Source of the DNA: Dysosmobacter welbionis | GTDB lineage: Bacteria; Bacillota; Clostridia; Oscillospirales; Oscillospiraceae | Reading direction: 5' to 3' | Assembly (NCBI RefSeq): GCF_005121165.3 | Contig: NZ_CP034413.3 | Location: forward strand, 2,914,001 to 2,978,000 | DNA: 64,000 nt | Shown: in pieces, positions 1 to 8,156 of the stretch | Numbering within the stretch: the stretch's first letter is position 1 | How the letters are laid out: the number at the start of each line of letters is the position of its first letter | Position numbers and translations under genes: made by a program | Notes under the pieces: generated by a model | Told to the model about the DNA's origin: nothing | What the model saw: only the letters and a program-made list of their open reading frames with translations | Databases searched by the model: none

Positions 1-585
1 CCAGCGGAGGGCCTCTGTGTCATTGTCGGTCCGCCAGAGCTGATAGACGGTGGTGGAGATGGTGGCGGTGCGGCCGGGGGTGTAGCCGGCGATCATGGAG
101 GTGGCACCATACTCCCCCAGAGCCCGGGCAAAGGCCAGCACAGTCCCCGCCAGGATGCCCTGGCGGCACACGGGCATCCGCACCCGCCAGAAGATCCAGA
201 TATTGGACCGGCCCAGGGTCGCCGCAGCTTCCGCCAGCGTAGGATCGAAGCTCTCAAAGGCCCCCCGGGCGGTACGGTACATCAGGGGGAAGGCCACCAC
301 CACCGTGGCAAAGACAGCGGACCACCAGGTCATCACCAGCCTCAGGCCGAAGTGGGCCTGCACCCAGGCGCCGATGGGGCGGTTGGGCCCCAGCAGCACC
401 AGCAGCAGCCAGCCCACCACGGTGGGCGGCAGCACCAGGGGCAGGGTCAGCACCACATCCAGCACGCCCTTCACCAGCCGGGGCAGCTTGGCGATGTAGT
501 ACGCCGCCAGGATCCCCAGGAAGAATACCGCCACCGTGGAGATGGCGGCGATCCGCAATGAGTTGTAGAGAGGGTACCAGTCCAT
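1..585 (-). CDS. modB: Molybdate ABC transporter permease ModB (3' part outside window)
   Basis: This is the inner-membrane permease that passes molybdate from the ModA binding protein into the cell. The 195 visible codons start MDWYPLYNSLRIAAI and contain several hydrophobic segments, PLVLPPTVVGW, and the cytoplasmic EAA loop EAAATLGRSNIWIFWRVRMP, which contacts the ATPase and is typical of ModB. The start at 585 has an AGGAGG site nine bases upstream. The C-terminal end runs off the left edge. modA lies about 550 bp upstream on the same strand, separated by a tandem repeat that also duplicates the first codons of modB. Function is confident; only completeness is unknown. Confidence 0.93.
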   Translation of the reverse strand, partial: MDWYPLYNSLRIAAISTVAVFFLGILAAYYIAKLPRLVKGVLDVVLTLPLVLPPTVVGWLLLVLLGPNRPIGAWVQAHFGLRLVMTWWSAVFATVVVAFPLMYRTARGAFESFDPTLAEAAATLGRSNIWIFWRVRMPVCRQGILAGTVLAFARALGEYGATSMIAGYTPGRTATISTTVYQLWRTDNDTEALRW

Positions 586-1023
586 TTCAAAAAACCTCCT
601 GGGGAAAGGGGGCGTCTGCCATCCCGACCCGCCAGAGGCGGGCCGCCGCAGAAGCGGCGTACAAGCGTTTTGCAAAGCAAAACCTTGGAGAGGCCGGGCT
701 TTGCCTGGCCGAGCAAAATCAAATCAAGGGCTCCCATTGGGCCAAGGCCCAATGGGAACGATGGCGGCGATCCGCAATGAGTTGTAGAGAGGGTACCAGT
801 CCATTTCAAAAAACCTCCTGGGGAAAGGGGGCGTCTGCCATCCCGACCCGCCAGAGGCGGGCCGCCGCAGAAGCGGCGTACAAGCGTTTTGCAAAGCAAA
901 ACCTTGGAGAGGCCGGGCTTTGCCTGGTCGAGCAAAATCAAATCAAGGGCTCCCATTGAGCCAAGTCCCAATGGGAACGATGGCGGCGATCCGCAATGAG
1001 TTGTAAAGAGGGGACCAGGCCAT
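541..1023. repeat. 219-bp tandem repeat that includes the modB start
   Basis: The block beginning GATGGCGGCGATCCGCAATG occurs at 541, 760 and 979, a constant 219-bp period. Copies 1 and 2 are almost identical. Copy 3 is a diverged stub that ends at a second ATG near 1023. Each unit holds about 45 bp of modB 5' coding sequence plus its ribosome site, then a 170-bp hairpin-rich spacer. Visible inverted repeats are CCCATTGGGCC/GGCCCAATGGG, GTTTTGC/GCAAAAC and CCGCC/GGCGG. The spacer looks like a dispersed intergenic repeat. Copies 2 and 3 offer decoy start codons upstream of the real modB start. Confidence 0.85.
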
Positions 1024-1138
1024 AAGGTTCCTTTGGAAAATAAGAAATCCGGAGTTTGGAATGAGGGGATCAAGGGCTGTCAGAAAGCATTTTAAACGAT
1101 CCAGCCTTATCAGACGCCTATTTCCAATCTGCTTGAAC

Positions 1139-1990
1139 TCACACCATGGGGCTGAAGCCTACCGCCTCGAAGCAGGCCATGGCCTCGTCGGTCGACAGGA
1201 AGTCCAGGAAGGCCTTGGCAGCATCGGGATTGGCGCTGTTTTTCATGACGGCGGCGGGGTAGATCACCTGGCCGCACATCTCAGCGGTGGCCTCGTCCAC
1301 CACGGTCAGACCGGCGGAGAAGGCGTCGGTGGCGTAGATCACGCCGCAGTCCACGGTGCCCTCAGAGACCTGGGTGGTGACCTCCTTCACGTTGGAGCCG
1401 TAGGTCAGCACGCCGGAACTGGCCAGGGTCTCCTCATTCAGACCGTAGTAGGTGAAGATCTTCTGGGTGTACTGGCCCACTGGAACGTCGCTGTTGCCCA
1501 TGGCCAGGAACACATCGCCGCTGGCCAGCAGCTCCGCCAGCTGGTCAAAGGACTCGATGCCCTTGGGGTTGCCCTCGGGAACGGCCAGGGTCACCTTGTT
1601 CTCCAGCAGGTCCAGGCGGGTGGCGCTATTCACCAGGTCCAGGCCCTCGGTGTTCTCCTCGCCGCCCTCGGCGTCCAACTGGTTCATCTGCTTGGGAGCG
1701 GCGGAGATGAACACATCACAGTCGGCTCCCTCCTGGATCTGGGTTTTCAGGGTGCCGGAGGAGTCATAAGTCGCCACGACGGCGACTTCCGGAGCCACGG
1801 CCTTGTAGGCCTCGATGACCTGATCCAGGGACTCCTGCATGGAGGCCGCGGCAAAGACGTGCAGCTCTACCGGTTCGGCGGTGGTCTCTGTGGTGTCGTC
1901 TGTGGTGCTGTCGGTGTCCGCACTGCCGCTGCAGGCGGTCAGGGCCAGCGCCATGGACAGGGCCAGAACGAGGGAGAAAAGCTTTTTCAT
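1139..1990 (-). CDS. modA: Molybdate ABC transporter substrate-binding lipoprotein ModA
   Basis: This extracytoplasmic solute-binding protein captures molybdate or tungstate for ModB. The 283-residue product begins with a lipoprotein signal peptide (MKKLFSLVLALSMALALTACSG); the lipobox LTAC puts the lipidated cysteine near residue 20. Family-typical segments follow: LHVFAAASMQESLDQV at the start of the mature domain, SSGTLKTQIQEGADCDVFISA, and YATDAFSAG near the C-terminus. A ribosome site (AAGGAAAG) precedes the ATG. It is separated from the upstream moa genes by a terminator, so it is probably transcribed independently. Confidence is high on length and motifs. Confidence 0.94.
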   Translation of the reverse strand: MKKLFSLVLALSMALALTACSGSADTDSTTDDTTETTAEPVELHVFAAASMQESLDQVIEAYKAVAPEVAVVATYDSSGTLKTQIQEGADCDVFISAAPKQMNQLDAEGGEENTEGLDLVNSATRLDLLENKVTLAVPEGNPKGIESFDQLAELLASGDVFLAMGNSDVPVGQYTQKIFTYYGLNEETLASSGVLTYGSNVKEVTTQVSEGTVDCGVIYATDAFSAGLTVVDEATAEMCGQVIYPAAVMKNSANPDAAKAFLDFLSTDEAMACFEAVGFSPMV

Positions 1991-2083
1991 GGCGAAATCT
2001 TCCTTTCTTGATGATAATATGTTGAACCCGGCTTTGCAAGTCCGGTGTCAAACTGACGTGATATTCAAATGAGGATAACGGAT

Positions 2084-2113
2084 GGAAAAAACCTGCGCCG
2101 GACGCTCCGGCGC
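2084..2113 (-). terminator. Rho-independent terminator after the moa operon
   Basis: On the minus strand GCGCCGGA-gcg-TCCGGCGC forms an 8-bp perfect stem followed by AGG and six T. It lies directly downstream of the MoeA-like gene and upstream of modA, so it should end the moa transcript. Confidence 0.8.
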
Positions 2114-2123
2114 GGGCTGATTT

Positions 2124-3142
2124 TTACTTTCCAAAGGGGCAGATGGGCCAGCGGCAGGGCTGGCAGCCGAGACACAGGCCGCCCTCCCCCAGGGAGACGA
2201 TCCACTCCTTGGTGACGCTTACATCCGCCGCCACCCAGGGCAGCACTAGGTCGAAGATGGTGGCCCCGGCGTACATGACGCAGCCAGGCAGGCCCATGAC
2301 GGGGGTGCCGTCATCGTAGTAGCCCAGCAGGAACATAGCGCCGGGAAGCACCGGGGCGCCGTAGGTGACGATCTTCGCCCCGCTCTGCCTGATCCCGCCG
2401 GGGGTGTTATCGTCGGGGTCCACGCTCATACCCCCGGTGCAGAGGATGACTTCCGCCCCAGTCTGCCGGGCTTGGGAGATGGCGCCTGCCACGTTCTCCA
2501 CCCCATCGCCGGAATAGGAGACGGAGATGGTCTCGATGCCATAGGCGCTCAATTTGTCCTTCACCACCGGAGTGAAGGTGTCCTGGATCAATCCCTTCTT
2601 CACCTCGCTGCCGGTGGCCACGATGGCGGCGGTTTTTCGCACCCAGGGCCGTAGCTCCAGCAGGGGGGTATCTCCGGCGGCCGCTTTGGCGGCTGTCAGC
2701 TTCTCCTCCGCGATGATCAGGGGGATCACCCGCATCCCCGCCAGCTTGTCACCTTTTTTGACGGCTGTACCCCCTTCCGGGTGGCGATCATCAGCTCATC
2801 GATGGCGTTTACCGCCCGCAGGGATTCCGACCGGACCAGGAACAGCCCGTCGCAGGATGCCTTCAGCTCGATCTTGCCCTCCTTGACGCCACTCCGCTCC
2901 ATATTCTCGTTGGCACACAGGGCCAGCAGGCGCTCCGCCCCCTCATCCTCGTGGAGCATCCCAGGCGTCATCTCCCACACGTACAGGTGCTCCTTGCCCA
3001 TGCCGAGCAGCACCGGGATGTCCTCCGGCGCCACCACATGGCCCTTGCGGAACCGGGCATCCTTGTACTGGTCCTTGATGATCTGGGTCAGGTCGTGGCA
3101 CAGCACATGGCCCACCGCATCCTCCGTCCGTATCAGCTTCAT
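2124..3142 (-). CDS. MoeA-like molybdopterin-binding protein, interrupted by a frameshift near 2756
   Basis: Two overlapping frames together make one protein of about 335 residues. The first (3142 to 2726) begins [22 protein letters not shown], typical of MoeA-like proteins of anaerobes. The second carries the MoaB/Mog-type fold (CTGGMSVDPDD, PVMGLPGCVMY) and a cysteine-rich end with CLGC and ICPFGK. The frames meet at A AAA AAG (2759-2753). A -1 shift there gives PSKK-GDKLAGMRVIPL, which fits my recollection of family sequences with PVKKGDKLAG. The cause is either a one-base loss in an A-run (mutation or sequencing error) or programmed -1 frameshifting. It overlaps the MOSC gene by 4 bp. Likely role: molybdenum insertion or cofactor handling. 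Confidence 0.78.
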
Positions 3143-3591
3143 GCTTCCGCCTCCAGAATCTCGATCTCATCGCCGGGACGGACCACGCCCTCCCGGACCA
3201 CCACGGCGAAGATACCCTCCGTGGGCATGACGCACCTGCCCACCGCCTGCTTGATGGCGCAGTCGCTGTGGCACTCCTTGCCGATTTGGGTCACCTCCAC
3301 CTCCGTCTCACCGATCCGCAGATGGGTGCCCACCGGCAGGTGTTTCAGGTCGATGCCCTCGGTGTTGATGTTCTCCGCAAACACCCCCGGATCCAGTGGG
3401 ATGGGGCAGCTCGCCCGCATGGTGTCCACGCTCTCCTCCGCCAGCAGGGAGATCTGCCGGTGCCAGTCCCCGGCGTGGGCGTCCCCCACGATGCCGTGGC
3501 GGAACTTTAGTTGGATTTCCGGGACGGGGTGCTTCTGCTCCCCCTTCCGCTCGCTGATGTTGACCGATACCACGTTTGCCAACAGGCTCAC
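3139..3591 (-). CDS. MOSC domain protein
   Basis: A stand-alone MOSC protein of about 150 residues. MOSC domains act in molybdenum cofactor sulfuration and in delivery of cofactor or metal-sulfur groups. Visible features are [13 protein letters not shown] at the start, [12 protein letters not shown], and a late conserved cysteine in [20 protein letters not shown]. It overlaps moaC upstream and the MoeA-like gene downstream by 4 bp each, so translation is probably coupled. The GTG at 3591 overlaps the moaC stop; a TTG at 3582 has better spacing from AAGGAG and is an equally plausible start. Stand-alone MOSC proteins next to moaC and moeA are common in Clostridia. Confidence 0.88.
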   Translation of the reverse strand: MSLLANVVSVNISERKGEQKHPVPEIQLKFRHGIVGDAHAGDWHRQISLLAEESVDTMRASCPIPLDPGVFAENINTEGIDLKHLPVGTHLRIGETEVEVTQIGKECHSDCAIKQAVGRCVMPTEGIFAVVVREGVVRPGDEIEILEAEA

Positions 3592-4067
3592 TCCTTGATC
3601 TGGTAATCTCCGCTCTTGCCGCCGGACTTGGACAGCAGGCGGATGTTTTCAATGCGCATGTCCTTTTGGACTGCCTTGCACATGTCATAGATGGTCAGCG
3701 CCGCCACGGACACGGCTGTCAGGGCCTCCATCTCCACCCCGGTAACGCCGGTGCAGGTGACGGCGGCCTGGATCTCCACCATGCAGGGGGAATCGGACAG
3801 GGCGAAGGTGATGTCGATACCTGTCAGGGGCAGGGGGTGGCACATGGGGATCAGCTCCCAGTTGTGCTTGGCCGCCTGGATGCCCGCCACCTGGGCTACC
3901 GCCAGCACGTCGCCCTTTTTCAAGGTGCCGTCCTTGATGTTCTGCAATGTCTCCGGGGCCATGTGGATCTCCCCAGCAGCCACTGCCCGGCGGTGGGTGA
4001 CGGCCTTCTCCGTCACATCCACCATCCTGGCCCGGCCCTGTTCATTGAAATGGGTCAATTCCGCCAT
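3588..4067 (-). CDS. moaC: Cyclic pyranopterin monophosphate synthase MoaC
   Basis: MoaC converts the MoaA product 3',8-cyclo-7,8-dihydro-GTP into cyclic pyranopterin monophosphate, the first stable molybdenum cofactor intermediate. The 159-residue length is typical. Recognisable segments are [18 protein letters not shown] near the start, the active-site segment [16 protein letters not shown], and [23 protein letters not shown]. The first ATG at 4076 overlaps the moaA stop (ATGA), but GGAGG sits right against it; the ATG at 4067 has nine-base spacing and gives [11 protein letters not shown], so it is preferred. It is co-transcribed with moaA. Confidence 0.95.
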   Translation of the reverse strand: MAELTHFNEQGRARMVDVTEKAVTHRRAVAAGEIHMAPETLQNIKDGTLKKGDVLAVAQVAGIQAAKHNWELIPMCHPLPLTGIDITFALSDSPCMVEIQAAVTCTGVTGVEMEALTAVSVAALTIYDMCKAVQKDMRIENIRLLSKSGGKSGDYQIKE

Positions 4068-4072
4068 GGTGG

Positions 4073-5029
4073 TCATCCTCCGATCTGATTCATGTTTCGG
4101 GGCGTGTCGCTGGACCGTTCTGTGAGATGGTGGCGCTCCGGCTTGTGGAGGATGCCCCGCCGGACGGCGTCCTCCAGCGCCTGGCCGTGGAGGCCCCGGA
4201 GGGGGATCTCTTCCCGGCTGTGGAGGCAGCCCTTCAGCTTGCCGTCCGCCGTCACCCGAATCCGGCGGCAGTCCGCGCAGAAGTCGTGGCTCACTGGGGA
4301 GATGAGCCCCACTGTCCCCAGCGCGCCGGGCAGCTGGTACCGCCGGGCCACGCCCTGGGCCTCGATGGGTTCCAGCTCTGCCATCCGGTCCAGCACCGTT
4401 TCTGCAGGCAGGAAGCGGTTCCGATCCCACCCGGCGCAGGGGCCCATGGGCATCAGCTCGATGAACCGCATCTCCCAGGGATGCTCCCGGCTGAGATTCA
4501 CAAAATCTTCGATCTCATCGTCGTTGAACCCGCCGATGAGGACGGTGTCAAATTTTAGATTCCGGAATCCAGCCGCCTCCGCAGCTTTAATGCCCGCAAG
4601 CACGTCCTGGAGGGTCCCCAGCCGGGTCATGGCGGCGAACCGGTCCGGCCGCAGCGTATCCAGGCTGATGTTCAGCCGGTCCACCCCCGCATCCCGCAGG
4701 GGCCTTGCCAGCTGGGGCAGGAGGGAGCCGTTGGTAGTGAGGCACAGCTCCGCCAACCCGGGGATGGCCCGCAGCATCCGGCACAGGTCCGGCAATCCCC
4801 GCCGCACCAGAGGCTCCCCGCCGGTGAGGCGGATCTTCTTTACCCCGCACCGAACCGCCGCCGCGGCGATCTCCGCCAGCTCTTCGATGGAGAGAATATC
4901 GCTGTGAAGCCGCTTCTCCACGCCCTCGGGCGGCATACAGTATTGGCACCGGTAGTTGCACAGATCCGTGACGCTAAGCCGCAGGTAGTCGATTGTCCGT
5001 CCGCAGCTGTCCCGCATAATGTCCTCCAA
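4073..5029 (-). CDS. moaA: GTP 3',8-cyclase MoaA (radical SAM)
   Basis: MoaA rearranges GTP with S-adenosylmethionine and two [4Fe-4S] clusters, starting molybdenum cofactor synthesis. The N-terminal CNYRCQYC (C24, C28, C31) binds the radical SAM cluster. The C-terminal [19 protein letters not shown] holds the three ligands of the second cluster. [10 protein letters not shown] and NISLDTL are also family hallmarks. The length of 318 residues is normal, although the end (NMNQIGG) replaces the more usual SMSQIGG. A second possible start lies at 5017. It is the first gene of the operon, behind a good promoter at 5064-5091. Confidence 0.96.
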   Translation of the reverse strand: MEDIMRDSCGRTIDYLRLSVTDLCNYRCQYCMPPEGVEKRLHSDILSIEELAEIAAAAVRCGVKKIRLTGGEPLVRRGLPDLCRMLRAIPGLAELCLTTNGSLLPQLARPLRDAGVDRLNISLDTLRPDRFAAMTRLGTLQDVLAGIKAAEAAGFRNLKFDTVLIGGFNDDEIEDFVNLSREHPWEMRFIELMPMGPCAGWDRNRFLPAETVLDRMAELEPIEAQGVARRYQLPGALGTVGLISPVSHDFCADCRRIRVTADGKLKGCLHSREEIPLRGLHGQALEDAVRRGILHKPERHHLTERSSDTPRNMNQIGG

Positions 5030-5063
5030 CCGTGATACTCAAGTGAGATAAACGATATACTAT

Positions 5064-5091
5064 ATTATAAGCGCCCTGCGGGAAAAGTCAA
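5064..5091 (-). promoter_or_regulatory. Sigma-A-type promoter of the moaA operon
   Basis: On the minus strand TTGACT (5091-5086) and TATAAT (5069-5064) are 16 bp apart, and transcription would start about 30 bp before the moaA start codon. No molybdate riboswitch-like structure is evident between promoter and start. Confidence 0.75.
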
Positions 5092-5092
5092 G

Positions 5093-5119
5093 AAAAACGC
5101 CCCGGCCAATGTCGGGGCG
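5093..5119 (-). terminator. Terminator of the truncated membrane-protein gene
   Basis: On the minus strand CGCCCCG-acattggc-CGGGGCG is followed by five T. It lies 15 bp after the stop of the truncated gene and immediately before the moaA promoter. Confidence 0.82.
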
Positions 5120-5133
5120 TGAACCGAAAAGTA

Positions 5134-5520
5134 TCAGCGGTGAGAGGCCCTCCAGGCGGCAGCCATCCGCACCGACAGCGTCAAGGCAATGGCCAGCAGG
5201 ATGAGGGAGGCGATGCCTGCCATAAGAATCAGAGCCATCAAGGCCCACATGGAGGTCACAGGAATTTCCGGTGCTGAGAGCAAGTCGGCGATGGGCGCGG
5301 TCAGCAATCGGTACGCCAGGAATTCAATCCATAGCACGACCAGAATCACTCCATTCCGCCGGGTGGGAGGAAAGGAGAATGTGCAGAAGGAGCGGACAGT
5401 CCCAATCAGCAGAGCCAGTATCATCAGCGATTGGATCCACGCTGCAAAGGTATAGACGGGGGTTCCGACTTCCTCCCAAGAGAACGTGAAAAAGAAAAGA
5501 TTCCAGCTGATGCCGGTGCC
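5134..5520 (-). pseudogene. Membrane protein gene cut at its 5' end by the ICE insertion
   Basis: About 128 codons remain open on the minus strand, from roughly GTGISWNLFFFTF to the stop at 5134, with three or four hydrophobic segments (SLMILALLIG, GVILVVLWIEFLAYRL, MWALMALILMAGIASLILLAIAL). Reading upstream there is no convincing start, and the frame meets a stop near 5548, inside DNA of lower GC. The simplest reading is that the element at about 5,520 has separated this gene from its start. An internal ATG would give 96 residues but lacks support. The family is not recognised. Confidence 0.65.
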
Positions 5521-5532
5521 ATAGTAGCAAAA

Positions 5533-5639
5533 GATTATTGTGCGATAATAGGACTAAATCAGAAAGACCTTGAAAACCAAGGCATTCTGGCTTAGTCCCT
5601 TCTTTTTTTGACCGAAAACAAAGGACTTTCACAATAATC
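5533..5639. repeat. Nested inverted repeats at the left end of the ICE
   Basis: GATTATTGTG (5533-5542) is matched by CACAATAATC (5630-5639). Inside it lies a second imperfect palindrome, GGACTAA (5551-5557) with TTAGTCC (5592-5598) and CCTTG/CAAGG around an AAAAC loop, followed by a T-run (5602-5609). The position right at the element boundary suggests recombinase-binding arms, a terminator that insulates the element from chromosomal transcription, or both. No experimentally known att site is claimed. Confidence 0.5.
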
Positions 5640-5688
5640 AAGCAAGCCGGAGGGTGCTGCTGCACACTTCCGGCAGAAGGAGGATATA

Positions 5689-5997
5689 GTGGGTGCTATC
5701 AAAGTCTTCTTGAAGGAGGTTCTGCTTCCAATCGCGCTTGCGTTCTGCCTCGCGTCATTTCTCAAGCCGATCTATATGCCTGACGGCGTATGCGACTACT
5801 TTCTTATGTGGATCTGCGTTGGATTACCGTTCGGCATCCGGAGGATGTGCCTCTGGCTCGTTCCCAGCGGCTACGGTATCTCCGGCTCAGTCGGCATCTT
5901 CGCATTGAACTTAATCATAGGCGGTCTTATCGGAGGACTTGCCTTCTTCATCGGGCTGCTGCTCGGTGTCATTCATACCATCCGAGAAATAATCTGA
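5689..5997 (+). CDS. Small membrane protein (DUF6050-like)
   Basis: A 102-residue hydrophobic protein with two or three membrane segments (LLPIALAFCLASFLKPI, FALNLIIGGLIGGLAFFIGLLLGV). The start is GTG with a strong AAGGAGG eight bases before it. From memory it resembles DUF6050 proteins, small membrane proteins found at the beginning of Tn1549-like elements; their function is unknown. It is the first gene of the element and is followed by a strong terminator at 6014, so it is probably a separate transcription unit. Confidence 0.6.
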   Translation: MGAIKVFLKEVLLPIALAFCLASFLKPIYMPDGVCDYFLMWICVGLPFGIRRMCLWLVPSGYGISGSVGIFALNLIIGGLIGGLAFFIGLLLGVIHTIREII

Positions 5998-6013
5998 ACT
6001 ACATCGTAAACGA

Positions 6014-6066
6014 AGAGGGTTTGTTTCTTCTCCAATTTGGAGTAAGAAGCAAACCCTCTTTTTTTG
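6014..6066 (+). terminator. Rho-independent terminator
   Basis: AGAGGGTTTG and CAAACCCTCT pair around a 28-nt inner part that also contains TTCTT/AAGAA; seven T follow. It sits 16 bp after the stop of the small membrane protein gene. Confidence 0.88.
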
Positions 6067-6123
6067 TTGCCCAAAAGCCGGAATATTTGCTGGCGATGCG
6101 GCGAAGGAAAGGAGTTTTTAAGT

Positions 6124-6372
6124 ATGAAACGCATGACAGCCGGTGATCTGCAAGCACTGGAATTGCTGATGCAGACCACACCCGGCTTTGAGCATTTTGA
6201 CAGCGGCGCGGATGGCATTCTCCCTGAGTGCCGAAGCTGCCGCTTTCACCGTCCTCACTGGAAATATCAATCCTGCGTGTTTGCAGAGTGTCCTTACTGC
6301 TGCAATCCCGTTTCAACCCTCAAAAATCAAAGTGGCACATCTGCTGCCGGAAAGGAAGTCAGTCATGGATAA
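6124..6372 (+). CDS. Small cysteine-rich protein
   Basis: An 82-residue protein starting MKRMTAGDLQALELLMQ with AAAGGAG ten bases upstream. The middle contains CRSCRFHRPHWKYQSC followed by CPYC, cysteines spaced like a small zinc-binding fold. It overlaps the start of the next gene by 8 bp, so the two are probably translationally coupled. Comparable short cysteine-rich proteins occur near the replication genes of Tn1549-like elements, but no function is established. Confidence 0.65.
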   Translation: MKRMTAGDLQALELLMQTTPGFEHFDSGADGILPECRSCRFHRPHWKYQSCVFAECPYCCNPVSTLKNQSGTSAAGKEVSHG

Positions 6373-7126
6373 CAAAATCGAAGTCTTCAAGAATGAACAG
6401 TTCGGTGAGGTGCGAACGATCCTCGAAGGGGAAACACTCCTGTTCTGCGGTTCAGATATTGCGAAAGCACTTGGATATGCCCGACCCGGAAAGGCAATTA
6501 TTGATCACTGCAAGGGTGTCCTAAAACGGGACACCCTTACAAGCGGTGGTATGCAGTCCCTTTCCTATATACCGGAGGGCGATGTTTACCGACTGATTGT
6601 TCACAGCAAACTCCCTGCTGCTGAGAAGTTTGAACACTGGCTGTTCGATGAAGTTGTCCCCACCATCCGCAAGACAGGCGGCTACATGACGGACTCCCTT
6701 CTGGAACGTATTCAGAAGGAACCGGCGGTCATTGTGGAGTTTGCTCAGGCGTTGATTCTGGAAAAGAATCGTGTGAAGGCTCTTGAGTGTGAGCTGAACA
6801 CAGCGAAGCCTAAAGCTGATTACTACGACGCCTTCATCAATCCGGATGACTGCACCAATATCCGAACGACGGCGAAGGAACTGAAAATCCCGGAGCGCAA
6901 GTTCGTCCAGTTTCTTCTCAGGGAGAAGTACCTGTTCCGCTCTCCCTCCGGGCAGCTTCTTCCCTACAACAAGGACAGCAATGCCGGACTGTTCATCGTC
7001 CGCGATTTCGTGACGTACTGCTACACCGGTTCTCAGACCTACTTCACGCCGAAGGGCAAGGAGGTCATCCGAGTGAAGTTCCAGAAAAAGTGCGCCGAAG
7101 AGCTGCTTCCCAAGATGGCAAGGTGA
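6365..7126 (+). CDS. BRO-N/KilAC-type DNA-binding protein (phage antirepressor family)
   Basis: A 253-residue protein with an N-terminal BRO domain (VRTILEGETLLFCGSDIAKALGY, then FDEVVPTIRKTGGY at about residues 95-108) and a C-terminal KilAC-like part (TAKELKIPERKFVQFLLREKYL, YFTPKGKEVI). Phage proteins with this order act as antirepressors or DNA-binding regulators. The ATG at 6365 lies inside the end of the upstream gene. Its stop overlaps a possible GTG start of the replication-type protein that follows, which suggests a co-expressed control/replication unit. The regulated target is not evident. Confidence 0.85.
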   Translation: MDNKIEVFKNEQFGEVRTILEGETLLFCGSDIAKALGYARPGKAIIDHCKGVLKRDTLTSGGMQSLSYIPEGDVYRLIVHSKLPAAEKFEHWLFDEVVPTIRKTGGYMTDSLLERIQKEPAVIVEFAQALILEKNRVKALECELNTAKPKADYYDAFINPDDCTNIRTTAKELKIPERKFVQFLLREKYLFRSPSGQLLPYNKDSNAGLFIVRDFVTYCYTGSQTYFTPKGKEVIRVKFQKKCAEELLPKMAR

Positions 7127-7131
7127 TTTCT

Positions 7132-8031
7132 GTGGCAGTCTATCGCGTAAACAAGAATCGCGGCTATACGGTCATGGCGAACTTTCACCTCCGCGACAAG
7201 AGCCTGTCACTCAAGGCAGTCGGGCTTCTCTCAAAGATGCTCTCATTCAATGACGGCTGGAAGTTCTCCACCAAGGGACTTTCCGCAATCTGCAAGGAAG
7301 GTCCGGATGCCATTCTCTCCGCGCTTCGTGAGCTTGAAAAACACGGCTACCTCGTCAGGCACCGGCAGAGAGACGGTAAAGGCAGGATGAGCAGTACAAT
7401 CTTTGAGATATACGAAGAGCCGCAGGAGTCCACGCCAGAACAGGAAATGCCACACACGGAAAATCCATGTGTGGAGAAGCCAGATGTGGATAATCCACGC
7501 GGGGATAAGTCCGCACAAATAAATACTAATCAAGTAATTACCCAAGAAAGAAATACTCTCTCAAAGAACTATCAATCCATCAATCTTGATGGGATGGACA
7601 GGATGGATGAGCGAAGCGAGTATGAAGAGATTATCAAAGAGAATCTTGATTACGACATTCTCTGTCAGGATCCGAAGTTCGATAAAGACCGCTTCCGGGA
7701 GATCATGGACATCATGCTGGATGCTGTCTGCTCTACCGCTCCGACCATCCGTATCAACGGCGAGGATATGCCGCAGCAAGTGGTCAAGTCCCGCTTTCTC
7801 AAACTGAATAGCAGCCACATTGAGTACGTTCTGGAAGCAATGAACAAGAATCCGTCAGACATCCGCAATATCCGGGCGTACCTGTTGACCGCTCTGTATA
7901 ACGCCTCTCTGACGATAGACAATTATTACTCTGCGCTTGTCAACCATGATTTCTACGGGCAGGACAGATCAGCAGAGTCAAAGAAGCCCAAGACCTACGA
8001 TTATAGCCTTTGTGAAGATACTTTTTATTGA
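7132..8031 (+). CDS. Replication initiator-like protein (winged helix plus DUF6017-like domain)
   Basis: The 299-residue product begins VAVYRVNKNRGYTVMANFHLRD followed by LSLKAVGLLSKMLS and SALRELEKHGYLVR, a winged-helix arrangement typical of replisome-organiser proteins of mobile elements. A variable linker follows. The C-terminal part (AVCSTAPTIRINGEDMPQQ, VVKSRFLKLNSSHIEYVL, SLTIDNYYSALVNHDF) matches the DUF6017-type end of Tn1549-family RepA-like proteins. GTG at 7132 is chosen because AAGG lies at the right distance and homologues start at this position; GTG at 7123 is an alternative. It probably supports replication of the excised circular element. Confidence 0.8.
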   Translation: MAVYRVNKNRGYTVMANFHLRDKSLSLKAVGLLSKMLSFNDGWKFSTKGLSAICKEGPDAILSALRELEKHGYLVRHRQRDGKGRMSSTIFEIYEEPQESTPEQEMPHTENPCVEKPDVDNPRGDKSAQINTNQVITQERNTLSKNYQSINLDGMDRMDERSEYEEIIKENLDYDILCQDPKFDKDRFREIMDIMLDAVCSTAPTIRINGEDMPQQVVKSRFLKLNSSHIEYVLEAMNKNPSDIRNIRAYLLTALYNASLTIDNYYSALVNHDFYGQDRSAESKKPKTYDYSLCEDTFY

Positions 8032-8071
8032 ATACCATCGTGAGCATTGCTCGGAAAGGAGGACATTGCAA

Positions 8072-8107
8072 ATGAAAATCATCTATCGCCGGATTGTGCC
8101 GCCTTAG
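8072..8107 (+). CDS. Possible 11-codon leader peptide before pcfB
   Basis: ATG at 8072 has a strong AAAGGAGG eight bases upstream and encodes MKIIYRRIVPP before a TAG stop. The peptide is basic and ends in two prolines. The PcfB gene begins 50 bp later with its own AAAGGAGG. Such a strong site before a tiny frame suggests either a translated leader that controls the transfer operon or a remnant. It cannot be distinguished by sequence alone. Confidence 0.4.
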   Translation: MKIIYRRIVPP

Positions 8108-8156
8108 CTGATGCAGCATTCCCACAATCATTCCAAGGAAAGGAGGTATCACTGCA

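Noticed and set aside
471-1073. A 200-residue minus-strand frame with internal repeats over the modB upstream region
   Set aside because: It is the translation of the 219-bp tandem repeat in another frame and overlaps modB; no family or ribosome site supports it.
1061-2011. A 316-residue plus-strand frame opposite modA
   Set aside because: It is the antisense of a clearly assigned gene and reflects high GC; composition is rich in G, H and L without any domain.
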